Source: Capsicum annuum
Lineage: Eukaryota; Streptophyta; Magnoliopsida; Solanales; Solanaceae
NCBI RefSeq assembly: GCF_002878395.1
Contig: NC_061111.1
Location: forward strand, 24,032,735-24,096,734
Reading direction: 5' to 3'
DNA length: 64,000 nt
Under the pieces are notes generated by a model. That model had not been told where the DNA came from. It searched no databases and saw only the letters and a list, made by a program, of their open reading frames with translations. A program made the position numbers and the translations under genes. Positions 46,701-57,619 of this stretch are shown piece after piece (the first letter of the stretch is position 1; every line of letters starts with the position of its first letter).

Positions 46701-46915
46701 ACTGGTTTGGTGTTGTTGGAAACATAGATATTCAAGCCTAATTGCTGAAATTTTTATAGTGGTGTATTTGTATTTTCTACTAGTTTGGTGTTGTTGAGCA
46801 CATGGATATTCAAGCCTAATTGCTAAAATTTTGATGGTGGTGTATTTGTAGTTACAACTGGTTTGGTGTTGTTGAGCACATGGATATTCAAGCGTAATTA
46901 TTGAAAAATATCAAA
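46701..46915. repeat. 78-bp tandem repeat, about 2.7 copies
   Basis: ACTGGTTTGGTGTTGTTG (or one-base variants) starts at 46701, 46779 and 46857, exactly 78 bp apart. Each is followed by ACATGGATATTCAAGCCTAA-type sequence. The last copy runs into minisatellite sequence. Confidence 0.85.
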
Positions 46916-47095
46916 CAGATATAGACATATGTTACAACATGTAGGTCGTCTGATGGAAATTATAAAACAGGTCTTTCCACTGTTGTAACAGATAAGACTA
47001 TATAAGCATAATGCAATAGATGACCAACCTATTGCAACAGATAAACTATCTATCCAAACAGATAAAATATATTTTACAATAGAATGACAATTTGT
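46905..47095. repeat. 21-bp palindromic minisatellite, block 3
   Basis: Degenerate CAACAGATAAACTATC / TGTTACAACATGTAGG units lie directly upstream of the 3' end of the Ulp1 gene on the minus strand. Confidence 0.65.
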
Positions 47096-47984
47096 TGTAT
47101 TCTAAAAAATTTAACTTTCATCAAACAAAAAAAATTGCCCCTACATGTATGTAATGTAAAGTAAGTATGTAAAGTGAAGTGACTTGAAATAAAAAAATTG
47201 TTATTTCACAGGCTCTTCTTTATACACAGGCCCCAAACATCCAGTTAGTACCCTATAAGCCCAGACCTCTTGTATGTTTACCACAGCATTGTCGCAAAAA
47301 AAGGTCATTGGCTCGGTCATTTCTATGTCGGTCAACAAATATTCGATGTGTACAAAAGCGTGCGACCCGCACACGACAGCGATTTCATTTTTTGGGAGGT
47401 CCATGTCCTTGTTTTGACCTTTAAAATCCTATAGTTGTTTCATCAACACTTCCATTGGCAAATGATTCTTTAGTTTATCTACCTCAACAAGATGGGGAAC
47501 AACACCAACAGTGGCTCCATGTAGGTAAAAAAATCGACCTTGTCTAAGGCAGGTAAGTTGCAGTCATAAACCTTGATTTTTTCCTCCTTTAGAAGTATCT
47601 CAACAACCCAATAATGTACGCCGTCCACGTTCATGACTCCAAGAATCCTCTTTGCCTCAATCCATCTCTTACCATGTGGATTTGACCTCTCCCCTCTAAC
47701 ATATTTTATTATTTCTTCATCCCATTGGAACCTAGAAAGTAACGAATGAAATGCCTTACCACCGGGAGTTAACGCTAGCTTACTGATATAATCGTACCTA
47801 TCTATGAGATTCCTATAGAAGTTGAGGTCCATTATCTTATCAGCAGCATCATAAGCTTCCGGGTACGCTAATTACCCGCCTCTTATTAGGCAGAGAATTT
47901 CTTCAACATACTGTGATATAAAAAGTCAATTTTTAAATAGGTTAGTAATTATAAAGAAGGAAAATATAGTGAAAGATGCAACAA

Positions 47985-48125
47985 ATGGTCCATCTATTGC
48001 AAAGGGTTCTCTGAATCTGTTCACAAATTACCCATCTAATGCAACTTATGTATGAGATGGGTAAAATATTGCAACAGAACACCACAAGTTGCACCAGAAT
48101 ACACATATGTTGCAACAGATGACAA
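47985..48125. repeat. 21-bp palindromic minisatellite, block 4 (intron-like position)
   Basis: GCAACAAATGGTCCATCTATTGCAAA and GTTGCAACAGATGACAAG-type units are seen between the protease exon and the linker exons of the Ulp1 gene. Confidence 0.7.
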
Positions 48126-49004
48126 GTAGATTTGAAGGCTAGGTTAGGAAAAGTAAACTTACCCTGTCCACGTATTGCATACGCATATCTATCATACTTC
48201 TGAAGTTTTGGGCAGAAAAGGTACAGATGGGGTAATCTTTTGCACCTTACTCAATCACAGATCCCTCTTCTCTTTGGTGCCAAGTTCTACATATATGTCT
48301 ACCTTTTTGAATGGCCCCTGAACTTAACAGCTTTTGGAGAGGAAAGAGTTGCAATTTTTTTATTTTCGATTGGAGAGTACTTGGCTAATTGCTCTTTTCT
48401 TCCTCCCAACCGCCACTGTAGGAGTGTATGGCTCCCTCACCTTATTGGATGGTATAAAACCCCTCTTGGATTTCAATTCCCCAACAACATTAGCGATAGC
48501 CTCTACTTTTTCATTTTATCTTGGCTGTCCTTACACTCTTCGCATTTACAATGAGAATATGAGGGTGAATAGGGGTGAGAGAGACCCATGTAAGGGTGAG
48601 AGGGACCTATGAAAGGTGTGTTTTAAATATATTTACTTTTTCTTAAGCATCAACATACTCAACATCATGACTGGCAGTAGCATCAGTATGCCTTCCACCA
48701 ATATCAAATCCACTGGCAACACCCTCAGAAGAAGCACCCGGATCTTTTGTAGTAGTTTGGTCATAAAGACCCTCAACACTAGGCTAACCTTGCCTAACTG
48801 CTCTTTTTATTGTTATTGCTCCAGCTAATTCCTTCTTTATTAACTCCACCGTTGGGTCTGCTATTATATCAACAAGACCTAGAGTAATAAAAGAAGTTAT
48901 CCCCAACTCCTGCTCAGTAGGCACGATCTACGAATGCACAACCTATATAAAATAAATACATTTAAATCATATAATAATTTGCAGTCAGTAGGGTTACATG
49001 TTAA

Positions 49005-49300
49005 CACAGACAACTTATGCAATAGATGATCTATCTGTCGTAATAGCTAATCTATATGTCGCAAAAGATTAGTAAAATATTGCATCAGATTGCCCATTTA
49101 TTGCATAATTTGTAGTAGATGGGTAATCTTTTGAGTCGGGTTCAGAGAACTAGAGCAACAGATGGTTAATCTATTGCAAAATATGGATCATCTGTCATAA
49201 TAGATTACCTATTTGTTTCACCAGTTGCAGTAGACGGGTAATCTATTGCAATAGATGACCCATCTGTCGCAACAGATGGCACATCTGTTTCAATATCTTT
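49005..49300. repeat. 21-bp palindromic minisatellite, block 5 (intron-like position)
   Basis: Units such as ATTGCAATAGATGACCCATC, TGTCGCAACAGATGGCACATC and related sequence run at about 21-bp spacing. The block lies inside the minus-strand Ulp1 gene between exons. Confidence 0.85.
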
Positions 49301-50719
49301 GTTTGAGTCAAATTATTTTACTTAAAAGAAGATGCACTACATCATCCAGAGGTTTAAAGAGATCAGCCTGCTTAATTTTTGGGCTGCCCTTTTCAGTCAA
49401 CCACCTAAGGATCCTTGGATGAGAAACCTCATCCGGGTAATCCTTAAACTACTTTCGGAGGTGAGGAATGGATTCAAATGCCCAATCCTAATAAATTTAA
49501 ATAGGAGGCAAGCAAAAAAAAGTCATAGTAATTCTTCAATATAAATTAATGGATGACTAAACAAATAGTGATTAAATTTACCATGAAAACCCAAGGAAAG
49601 CCATATAATGTGATCGTCTTTGGGGATATCTTTGTCAATAAATATTTGACAGTCAATTAGTAGTTGTCATATCCCCAAGGATGATTGTTGAATTTCTCAA
49701 AATCATCAGCAAGCTTCAACAAATCATCTTTTATGACTTTGTTGACGTTTCTTGCCAATACAATGGCATGGGCAAACCAAACCAAGCACAACTTCTCCTT
49801 GTACTAATTTGGTATGGCTTTATCCTTGAGATGTTCTAAAAACTCATTGGCTTTGCACCTACGTCCAGCAATATCCAACAACTCATCTATTTTTTTCTTG
49901 CGTTTGTCGGTTTTGGTGGGTGGTCGCTTAGACAATGCCCTACCACTATTTGATGGTGGTGGTTTGGTTGTCCTACTTTCCTTAGACCTTTTGCATGGTG
50001 TTTTATTGGTGAGAGGTTCTTCTGGATAATCGCATCTCAAGCCTGTCACTATGGCAAACTCTTTCAATCCAAAAAAAAATGATATGCCACAGTAGTTGAT
50101 CCAGATTTCATCCATTTTTCCCCCTCTTCCGAATCTTTATCATCCCCTCACGTACTTGGTATTGTGCTTGAGAAGACCATATACCATGATCATTTGGAAA
50201 TGGATAGTATGGTCCTCAGGCAGCTTAAGAAAGTATCCAAAGCAGCTCTTCTTAAAGAGTTCGTCTATGTTTTCATTCTTCATAATATTCCTAAATTTGT
50301 CAAAATGTTTTCCCAACTGACATTTAAGAACAAAATCACCAGTTAGTTTTGCAGGGTGATCTATCAGAATCACAACTTGAAACCTGTCAATACCAATAGT
50401 TTTGACAGCATGCTGGGATTTTGTTATTAATTCACGCCTCATTGGTGATGCATTATCATCCTCTTTCTCACTTTCTTCCCCCTCCCCCTCTTCTTGTTTT
50501 TTTTTTCTTCCTCCTCCTAACTTTCATTTTTCTCATCATCGTCTACAAACCCTTGTCCACCTCTCTCAATATTATTTTCATAACTTTTCTCAGCTTTATT
50601 TTTCCCTAACTGAGATTGTTTGAGAAGATCTTCTGAATCCCTTTAGACATGTTTTACCTACAAACAATAGAAAAAGAAAAATTACATTACAATTGATGTA
50701 TGCATAAATTTTAAAAAAT

Positions 50720-50850
50720 ACATTACAAACACCACCAACAGCAACCACAAACACCACCAACCAATGCCACCAACAACCACCACAAACACCACCAGTACCA
50801 CCACGACGTCCACCAACACAACCACTAATATGACAAATACCATCCAACAA
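50720..50850. repeat. ACC/AAC-rich simple sequence
   Basis: Runs of CACCACCAACA, ACCACAAACACCACC and similar form a low-complexity tract near the 5' side of the Ulp1 gene. A minus-strand frame through it is Gly/Val-rich and is not supported as a protein. Confidence 0.75.
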
Positions 50851-51244
50851 CACCACTACAGTCAACGGAAAACTGTGACAAAAATTAGGATTTTCTCGAG
50901 TTCTTCCTACGATTTTACCATCTAAACTCAAAATTATAAACTCATTCTCAAAGATAATACAACTAAAAGTCATTTTTTCATCATTAACTTAAAATCCAAA
51001 ATTTTTAGAAAAATAACAAATATATAAATCTTCTTGAACTTTGTTACCTACGATGACAGAAAAATGACTGATACAAGCAAGAATCAAGTCAAAAATAACA
51101 CCTATGTGGTCGAAAATGAGAAGAAAATCGATCTGTTATGAAGAGTTGGCAATTTGTTGAGTAGTTGTTATTGTATTGTTGAGGGAGAGAAAAGAGCAAG
51201 AACTCAAGATTTAAAATGATGAAACATTTTTCTCGCAAATGGAT

Positions 51245-51363
51245 GATTTGTATGGGTTGATTTGTATTTTAGAAAATAATGATAAGTTTTGAAAATATTA
51301 ATTTGGTCCAAATTGATCTTAATTATTTTTTAAATTTTAAAAGATATGCATAATTTTTAACCC
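51245..51363 (-). repeat. Right arm of inner inverted terminal repeat
   Basis: This is the inverted counterpart of 41440-41545. It ends at AACCC next to the first unit of the 172-bp tandem repeat. It lies upstream of the minus-strand Ulp1 gene, as the left arm lies upstream of the + strand DUF1985 gene. That matches the TIR-as-promoter layout of MuDR-type elements. Confidence 0.6.
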
Positions 51364-51364
51364 T

Positions 51365-52780
51365 CTCATCATGAAATTGCCAAAAGACTCAATTGAAGTT
51401 GTGGTTGATCCTATGAACTCACCCCTAGTCCTAGATTAATTAATTTAGATATTTGTTGAACATATGAACTCAATTGAAATTGTATAAAAATAAATGTTCA
51501 ACCTATTGCAACAAATGACTTAGTTATTGGAATTTATTAAATAGATTAAGTCATCGGTTCCAACAGATTAACTATCTATTGTAAATTGTCAAATAGGCAT
51601 TGACATTGTTGCGACATATGATCGAGCCGTTGGAAATTTGCAAACAGAAATTGTCATTATTGCAAAGTATGACTTATATGTTTTAAGATCTCTTTTTATT
51701 TATTTATTTTAAAGAAATTTAGGATTAGTTAAACATATTAGGTAAAAAGAATCACTTCAAATCAGAGTGATCGATTGACGACTCTGGTCGGGAGGAATGC
51801 AATACCGTCTCATCATGTAATTGCCCAAAGACTCAATTGAAGTTATAGTTGACCCTATGAGAATCACCCCTAATCCTATATTAATCAATCAAGGTATTAG
51901 TTGAATATATAAGGTAATAAGAATCGCTTTAACTCAGAGTGATCGATCGACGACTCTGGTCGAAAGGAACGCAATACCGTCTCATCATGCAATTACAAAA
52001 ATACTCAATAAAAGTTGTAGTTGACCCTATAAAACTCACCCCTAGTCCTAGATTAATCAATTAGGGTATTATTTGAACATATAAGGTATTAAGAATCACT
52101 TTAACTTAGAGTGATCGATCGACGACTCTAGTTGGGAGGAACGCAATATCGTCTCATCATGTAATTGCCAAAAGACTCAATTGAAGTTGTGGTTGACCTT
52201 ATGATAACTCACCCCTAGTCCTAGATTAATCAATTAAGGTATTAGTTGAACATATAAGGTAATAAGAATTTCTTCAATTCAGAGTGATCGATCAATGACT
52301 CTGGTCGAGAGAAACTCAATACCGTCTCATCATGCAATTACCAAAAGACTCAAGTGAAGTTATAGTTGACCCTATGAGAACTGACTCTTATTCCTATGTT
52401 AATCAATTAAGGTATTTGTTGAACATATAAGGAAATAAGAATCACTTCAACTCAGAGTAATCGATCGACGACTCTAGTCGGGAGAAACATAATTTCATCT
52501 TATTATGCAATTGCCAAAAGACTCACCTATGAGAACTCACCCCTAGTCCTAGATTAATCAATTAACGTATTAGTTGAACATATAAGGCAATAAGAATTGC
52601 TTCAACTTAGAGTGATCGATCGACGACTCTGGTCGGGAGATACGCAATACCATCTCATCATGCAATTGGCAAAAGACTCAATTGAAGTTGTAGTTGACCC
52701 TGTGAGAAGTCACTCTAGTCTTAGATTAATCAATTAAGGTATTAGTTGAATATATGAAATCAATTAAAAATTGTATAAAA
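51365..52780. repeat. 172-bp tandem repeat array
   Basis: CTCATCATG-type unit starts occur at 51809, 51981, 52153, 52326, 52499 and 52654 (spacing 172, 172, 173, 173, 155), with a first partial unit at 51365. Each contains CACCCCTAGTCCTAGATTAA, GAACATATAAGGTAATAAGA and AGTGATCGATCGACGACTCT. The first and last units carry inserted minisatellite sequence; the middle ones do not. Confidence 0.9.
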
Positions 52781-52965
52781 ACAAATGTTAAATCTGTTAC
52801 AACAGATGACTTATTTGTTGGAATTTATCAAAGAGATTAAGTTATCTGTTACAACAGATTACCCATCTGTTGTAAATTATCAAATAGGTGCTGCCATCTG
52901 TTATGACAGATGACCGAGCTTTGAAAATTTTCAAACAGAAATTGTCTTCTGTTACAGAGTATGAC
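52780..52965. repeat. 21-bp palindromic minisatellite, block 6
   Basis: TGTTACAACAGATGACTTATT, TGTTACAACAGATTACCCATC and TGTTATGACAGATGACCGAGC follow each other. The region (from AAATTGTATAAAAA to TAGATGTTTTAAGAT) is a second copy of about 51487-51690, where the same units are more decayed. Confidence 0.85.
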
Positions 52966-52999
52966 TTAGATGTTTTAAGATTTTTTTAAAGCAATTTAG

Positions 53000-54110
53000 G
53001 TATTTCCTGTCCGAGATAAAAAAAGGGATAAAATACAAAGGCGGTAAAAAATATTACTTGGATAACTCAAAAATCTCCTCATTGAGTAGTCTTATCTGGT
53101 CTTTTCAATGACACTGTCTCATCGTGCCCCTCAAAAGTTATTATGAATATTTAAAACCCATATCTAGAATACTCTCTCCTTCATCCATAAATTAACTTAA
53201 CTCATCTCTCTTTTTTATTCATAATTCTCTTTTTTTTCCCTTGTTTCTCTTTTTTCTCTCCTCTTTTGGATGAGGATCCTTTCAGATCTTAACCGATCAA
53301 TATCTTTCTTCGACTGAACTAGATGTTCTAATTACTTTGATTTTTTGACATTGCAGGTATGGTTTACTATTGCTCTTTCCTTCTCGTCTTTTTCTTTATA
53401 TGTCATTTAAATTAGATATTTACAACTGTTGTTATTAATGACTTACCCATTACCAGTTTTCTATTTATTGAGAAAATTGAAGAAAAGGTGACTTTTAAGT
53501 CTCTAATGAATGAACCGTTGTTTTTATTAAAATATGCAAAAAAAAGTCATATGTTGGGAGAACTTAAAAAGCCTTATTGTCAGTATAGTTTTTTTTATGT
53601 CTTTTGTTTGTTACTTTGGTGGTGCTATTGTTGGGGGGTGGAATATGTGGTGTTTGTGTTGTTGATAATGTTGGAACATATGGTTCTTTATTTGTTGTTG
53701 ATGCTATTGTTAATGTTGGTGGTGGTTTTCCAATAGTTTCCTCAACTGTTTCAACTGATGAATCAGCTATTGGAACAGACGGAGTAACTGTTGGAAGAAA
53801 TCAAACCAGTAGCAAGGTTAGTTTGATTTATTCCAACAGATGACCTATCTGTTGCAATATGTCATCAATTTTTTTCCACAGATGTGTCTCCTATTTCAAC
53901 AGATGACTCATCGATTGAACAGATGAGGAATCTATTGCATCAGATAGGTCATCTGTTGATTCATTCAATTTTGTGTTACCCTTTTATAATGTTCTTTTTG
54001 TTTTTCTCTTGTTTGACATCAAATGTATTTCTCTTGTTTGCAAATAAAAGGAAGTGAAACTGGATCAACTTTTGCCCGACCAACATTAAAGGTTAGAATA
54101 AAGATGGGTT
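53000..54110 (+). other. Region upstream of the foldback, possible decayed exons
   Basis: A C/T-rich leader-like tract (53160-53275) and a short Gly/Val-rich open frame (53604-53843, GGGICGVCVVDNVGTYGSLF) are present, then minisatellite block 7. No family is recognised. Confidence 0.35.
53735..53965. repeat. 21-bp palindromic minisatellite, block 7
   Basis: Units such as CCAACAGATGACCTATCTGTTGC and ACAGATGACTCATCGATTG are seen. The 53752-53782 phrase AACTGATGAATCAGCTATTGG recurs almost unchanged at about 56168-56190 beside the other foldback arm. Confidence 0.75.
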
Positions 54111-54119
54111 CGGAGAAAT

Positions 54120-54970
54120 AAACTACTTGCAAATCGAACCACTTCATATATGGGAGGTATGTATTACTGATCAACCTATCGTGAAAACACACATCCAGTA
54201 TAATAATTTTGTGAATGTTGGTTCTTTACCTATTAGGCGTTAATCCTTCAAACAAGATATGGCATTTTACAGTTAAAATTGTTAGGTTTGAACTGGTAAG
54301 GCTGAGGGACCAAGTAGGTGGTGTCGATACCCTGTTACAGTTTAATGAAGATTTTGCTAATGTTTATATGTCAAGTTTAGAGAAAGGTTTAAGTTTTTGG
54401 CGGCAGAGTAAATATTTAAATAGTGATTGGACTAATTTAAAGGGTTCAATGGACTTTTGAAAGGCCTCTGAAGCCTTGCACTGTAGCAAACAATAATGAA
54501 AAAACAATAAAAATTCCTCTGGTCCAAATTTATATGAATGGATTACTCGAGGAGACTATTATATAGCAAGAGGTGATTGAAAAAATACTTGTGCAGAAAG
54601 GGGTAGGTGGAGAAGATCATATATCAACTCAGACCTTATTTAAGAAGAAACATAGGGTGGGAAGGAAAGTGTAGTGAAACTTGCTGATGAAATTCACATG
54701 AAAAATGAAAAAAAAAAATGAATGAGCTACGAATGTGAAAGTGTATCCAAAAATGAAAATACTTCAGTCCATTTTGAAAAGAAAAATGCTGAAGTGGACT
54801 GAAGTTGTGCACTTTGTTCGGGGACTGCAACTAGCTAGCGTGGTCTGAATGAAGACCCACAAAATATAGGCCCAGAACTCTAAGGTTGCAGATTTACGAG
54901 CACCGATGGTGGTAAGATTTTTGGTCAGTATTAAAATCTGAACCAACAACTCCTGAAGTAAAAATAAGGG
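54120..54970 (+). pseudogene. Left-arm copy of a MULE N-terminal coding segment
   Basis: The + strand shows IRFELVRLRD-like sequence as KIVRFELVRLRDQVGGVDTL, then FNEDFANVYMSSLEKGLSFW, SDWTNLKGSMDF, then YMNGLLEETI and GGEDHISTQTLFKKK. The same order is found on the minus strand in the right arm. I take it for the N-terminal portion of a mudrA-like or companion protein because of its location, but I do not recognise a named domain. Stops and frameshifts are frequent. Confidence 0.5.
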
Positions 54971-55109
54971 ATCAAGCCAAAGTGGTAATTTCTGAAGTTA
55001 AACTTGCATCCCAGGCCTTCCGCTTGTGATTCTGGTCAGGTCAAAGGTAGTGGAAACAACAATGCATGGGATTTCTGCCCAACTTCAGACCTTCTTGTTT
55101 CTACTACCA

Positions 55110-56030
55110 TTAACCTGATCAGAACCACAGACGGAAGGCATGGGATGCGAGTTAGACTTCAGAAACTGACACCTTGGCTTCCCTTATTTTTACTTCTGGA
55201 GTTGTTGGTTCAGGTTTTATTCTTGACTGAAAATCTTACCAATCCTCTATGCTTGCCAAACTGCTTTCTTAGAGTTCTGGTCCTGCACATTGTGGGTCTT
55301 CATTGAGGCCACGCTCACTAGTCGCAGTCTCGGGCAAAGTGTCCAACTCCAGTCCTCTTTAGCATTTTTCCTTTTCACAAACGGATTTTAATATTTGGAT
55401 ACACTTTCATATTTGAAGCTCATTCATTTTTTTCATCTCTGAAGTCAATTTCATTGGCCAAATTCGCTAGAAGTTCCTTACTTACTTTTCTGTGTTTCCT
55501 CTTAAACAAGGTCTGAGATGATATATGGTCTTCTCCACCTTTTCCTTCCCGCACAGGTATTCTTCCAAGCACCTTCTGTTGTATAATAGTCTCCTCGAGC
55601 AACCCATTCATAAAAATTTAAACCAGGGAAATTTTTATTGGTCTTCCATTGTTGTTTGTTGCAGTACGAGGCTTCGGAGGCCTTTCAAAAGTACACTGAA
55701 CCCTTAAAATCAGTCCAATCACTATTTGAATATTTACACTACTGCCAAAAACTTGAACTCTTCTCCAAACTTGACACATAAACATTAGCATAAACCGTTA
55801 CTAAATTGTAATAAGGTAGCAAAACCATTGTCTTGGAACCCTTTGGCCTTATCAGTTCACACCTGTCAAACTAAACTATAAAAAACATAATCTTGTTTGA
55901 AGGATCAATGTCTAATCGGTAAAAAACTGCATTCACAAAATCATTGTACTTTATATGTCTATCAAGGTAGCTTGATCAATAATACATAACTCCTACGCAT
56001 GAAAGTGGACCCATTCATCTGAACGCACCT
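55110..56030 (-). pseudogene. Right-arm copy of the same coding segment
   Basis: The minus strand carries FVNAVFYRLDIDPSNKI, then YANVYVSSLEKSSSFW, SNSDWTDFKG, and the open stretch MNGLLEETIIQQKVLGRIPV ... HISSQTLFKRKHRKVSKE (55420-55611), followed by SVASMKTHNVQDQNSKKA. It is slightly better preserved than the left arm. No catalytic motif is visible. Confidence 0.5.
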
Positions 56031-56139
56031 TATTCCTCCTTTTCCATCAATGTCAGACAGTGTTTATTCATCCACACACATGTGATGACTATTAAAATAG
56101 AGGTGAACAGTCATGACTTTTTATCTAACACATTCAAAA

Positions 56140-56380
56140 CAGTTGATGAATCAAATTCTCTATCTGTTGCAACTGATGAAGCAGCTATTAGAAGAAATTA
56201 AAACATCTCTTCTAACAGATGGTCCATCTATCGCAACAAATAATCCATATATTATAACAAATTTCTCATTTATTGTACATAGATACCATCTGCTGCAACA
56301 GATGATAAATCTATTGCAACAGCAGGTTATCTATTGTGACAGATGGACGATCTGTTGCAACAGCTCAATAATAACGACTG
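56140..56380. repeat. 21-bp palindromic minisatellite, block 8
   Basis: TGCTGCAACAGATGATAAATC, TATTGTGACAGATGGACGATC and TGTTGCAACAGCTC run in order. A + strand frame reads LLQQMINLLQQQ. Confidence 0.85.
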
Positions 56381-56540
56381 TTATTAAGTCTCAAACCATT
56401 TTGAAAAGGTGAAAAGTTTGAATGTAAAATAAAAAGTCGCGACTTTTCCCAGAAAATAAAAAGCCAGGAGTTTGAATGTAATTAATACAATGGAGTTGAA
56501 TAGTCGTGCCTTTTGGCCTAACACATTCAGATTCAATCCT

Positions 56541-56990
56541 TTATAAATAGGTCCCTCCTTAATCTTTATTCTACCCCACTTTATTTATTTCTTGTATTTT
56601 TTCTTTTCGTATGACATCTTCAACCACTTCTCTTCAAAGAGCATATTCCTTTATCATTGAGGTAAGTTTTTTTCCTGTGTAAATCTACCAGTTAGTAGTA
56701 TACGTTGTATTACATTCGAACTCTTTTCTTTACTCTTATGTCTATATTTTTTATCAATTCATGTGTGTTCTAGTTATGGATGATATTGTTTGGGACAATG
56801 CTATTCTACACGACACGGTGTGGGACTTCAGAGGCAGGTTAATGGCCTGCAGTGGGAGTTGGGCGTTGTGCGAGCAAGGATGCTCCGAGAGATTAGCAGG
56901 CTGGAGAGGGTCCTGCTACTTTCGATTGAAGATTGGTCGACGGGTAATAATAATGATGCTGATGATAATAATAATAATAATAATTAGAAT
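56541..56990 (+). pseudogene. Small two-exon-like gene with coiled-coil-like segment
   Basis: A TATA-like TATAAATAG (about 56541) precedes ATG 56611 (MTSSTTSLQRAYSFIIE) and a GTAAGT donor at 56662. An acceptor TTCTAG ends at 56773. The second part reads QRQVNGLQWELGVVRARMLR and EISRLERVLLLSIEDW, then an Asn/Asp tail encoded by a TAA/GAT microsatellite, and ends TAG at 56985-56987. A TGA just after the acceptor breaks the joined frame. The segment looks like a short amphipathic helix. No known family is identified. Confidence 0.5.
56957..56986. repeat. (TAA)n / (GAT)n microsatellite
   Basis: GATGATAATAATAATAATAATAA lies at the end of the small gene and encodes its Asp/Asn tail. Confidence 0.9.
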
Positions 56991-57224
56991 GTATTTTTTC
57001 TTTTAGCATATGTATTTTAATTTTTCTATCGGATCTATACCTAATGTATTTTATTTTTTATTTAATAAAAAATTTATTTTTAGTCGACTCTGGTTTTTCA
57101 ATTCTTATTCAATTCAATTTTCATTCTGTCTATTTCTACTTCAAAACATATATGTTAACATGTCAATGGATGGAGGTAAGGAGCAATTTTGAATCCAGTA
57201 GAAATAGCAACTTTAGTTTTTCAG

Positions 57225-57440
57225 TTCTTTCAACAGATGGACCATGTGTTGGAACAAATTGGTCATCGATTAGGTTTTGGTCAACAGATTATCTATTTGT
57301 TTCGATAGATTTTTCAAGATTATCTATTTGTTTCGATAGATTTGTCAACTGTTGGAGGAAAACATTCCAGTTTGATGAACTATATTGTGTTATTCCACCT
57401 AATGTCCATCTGTTGTAACAAATGGGTAATCTGTTGAAAA
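57225..57440. repeat. 21-bp palindromic minisatellite, block 9
   Basis: Degenerate units (CAACAGATGGACCATGTGTTGG, CATCTGTTGTAACAAATGGG) are present. A 28-bp phrase ATTATCTATTTGTTTCGATAGATTT is directly duplicated at about 57290 and 57320. Confidence 0.7.
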
Positions 57441-57619
57441 TAATCGTGGTCTATTGTATTTAGTTCATGTTTTGCCGCTTTTAATTGATGCACAAGTTAT
57501 TAAAAAAGATATTTTATATATAATAAATGATAACATTACATTCATAACAATGATTTAAATATATACAAATTCACAATAAACAACAACACAAGTTTTTGCA
57601 ATTACAACGATCATAGTAG

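Larger units (their letters stand above)
47201..50650 (-). pseudogene. DUF1985-Ulp1 (C48 cysteine protease) gene, MULE-associated (copy 2)
   Basis: Read on the minus strand. An acidic N-terminus (about 50445-50650) precedes DUF1985 at 49804-50442 (FGYFLKLPEDHTIHFQMIMV, MDEIWINYCGISFFFGLKEF). Exons with WAFESIPHLRK and HPRILRWLTEKGS follow (49330-49505). A linker with a Cys cluster HCKCEECKDSQDK lies near 48550. The C48 protease at 47201-47832 has VRGERSNPHGKRWIEAKRI, GVHYWVVEILL (His), KVYDCNLPAL (Asp) and AVVCGSHAFVHIEYLL (Cys), so the catalytic triad is present. Ulp1 proteases process SUMO in their cellular role; in MULEs the captured copy has no proven function. A GTAAATTT donor at about 49582 is intact. 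Stops in the linker and between 47479 and 47404 argue that it is no longer expressed as one protein. Confidence 0.82.
54120..56030. repeat. 1.9-kb imperfect palindrome (foldback)
   Basis: The left arm 54120-55057 and right arm 55097-56030 are inverted copies around a centre near 55077 with a loop of about 39 bases. Matched pairs include GGTAGTGGAAAC / GTTTCTACTACC next to the loop, GTGAAAGTGTATCCAAA / GGATACACTTTCATAT, TCTGGTCCAAATTTATATGA / TCATAAAAATTTAAACCAGG and TTTGTGAATG / CATTCACAAA at the outer side. Both arms encode the same protein piece in opposite directions (see next two entries). Identity is about 80% by eye. Confidence 0.85.

Noticed and set aside
48240..48612. Two overlapping + strand frames at 48.2-48.6 kb
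   Set aside because: The minus strand here carries the linker and Cys cluster of the Ulp1 gene; the + strand frames are its shadow.
50596..50973. Gly/Val-rich minus-strand protein at 50.6-51.0 kb
   Set aside because: The central part is an ACC/AAC simple repeat. It has no homology that I recognise and only partly overlaps the Ulp1 gene leader.
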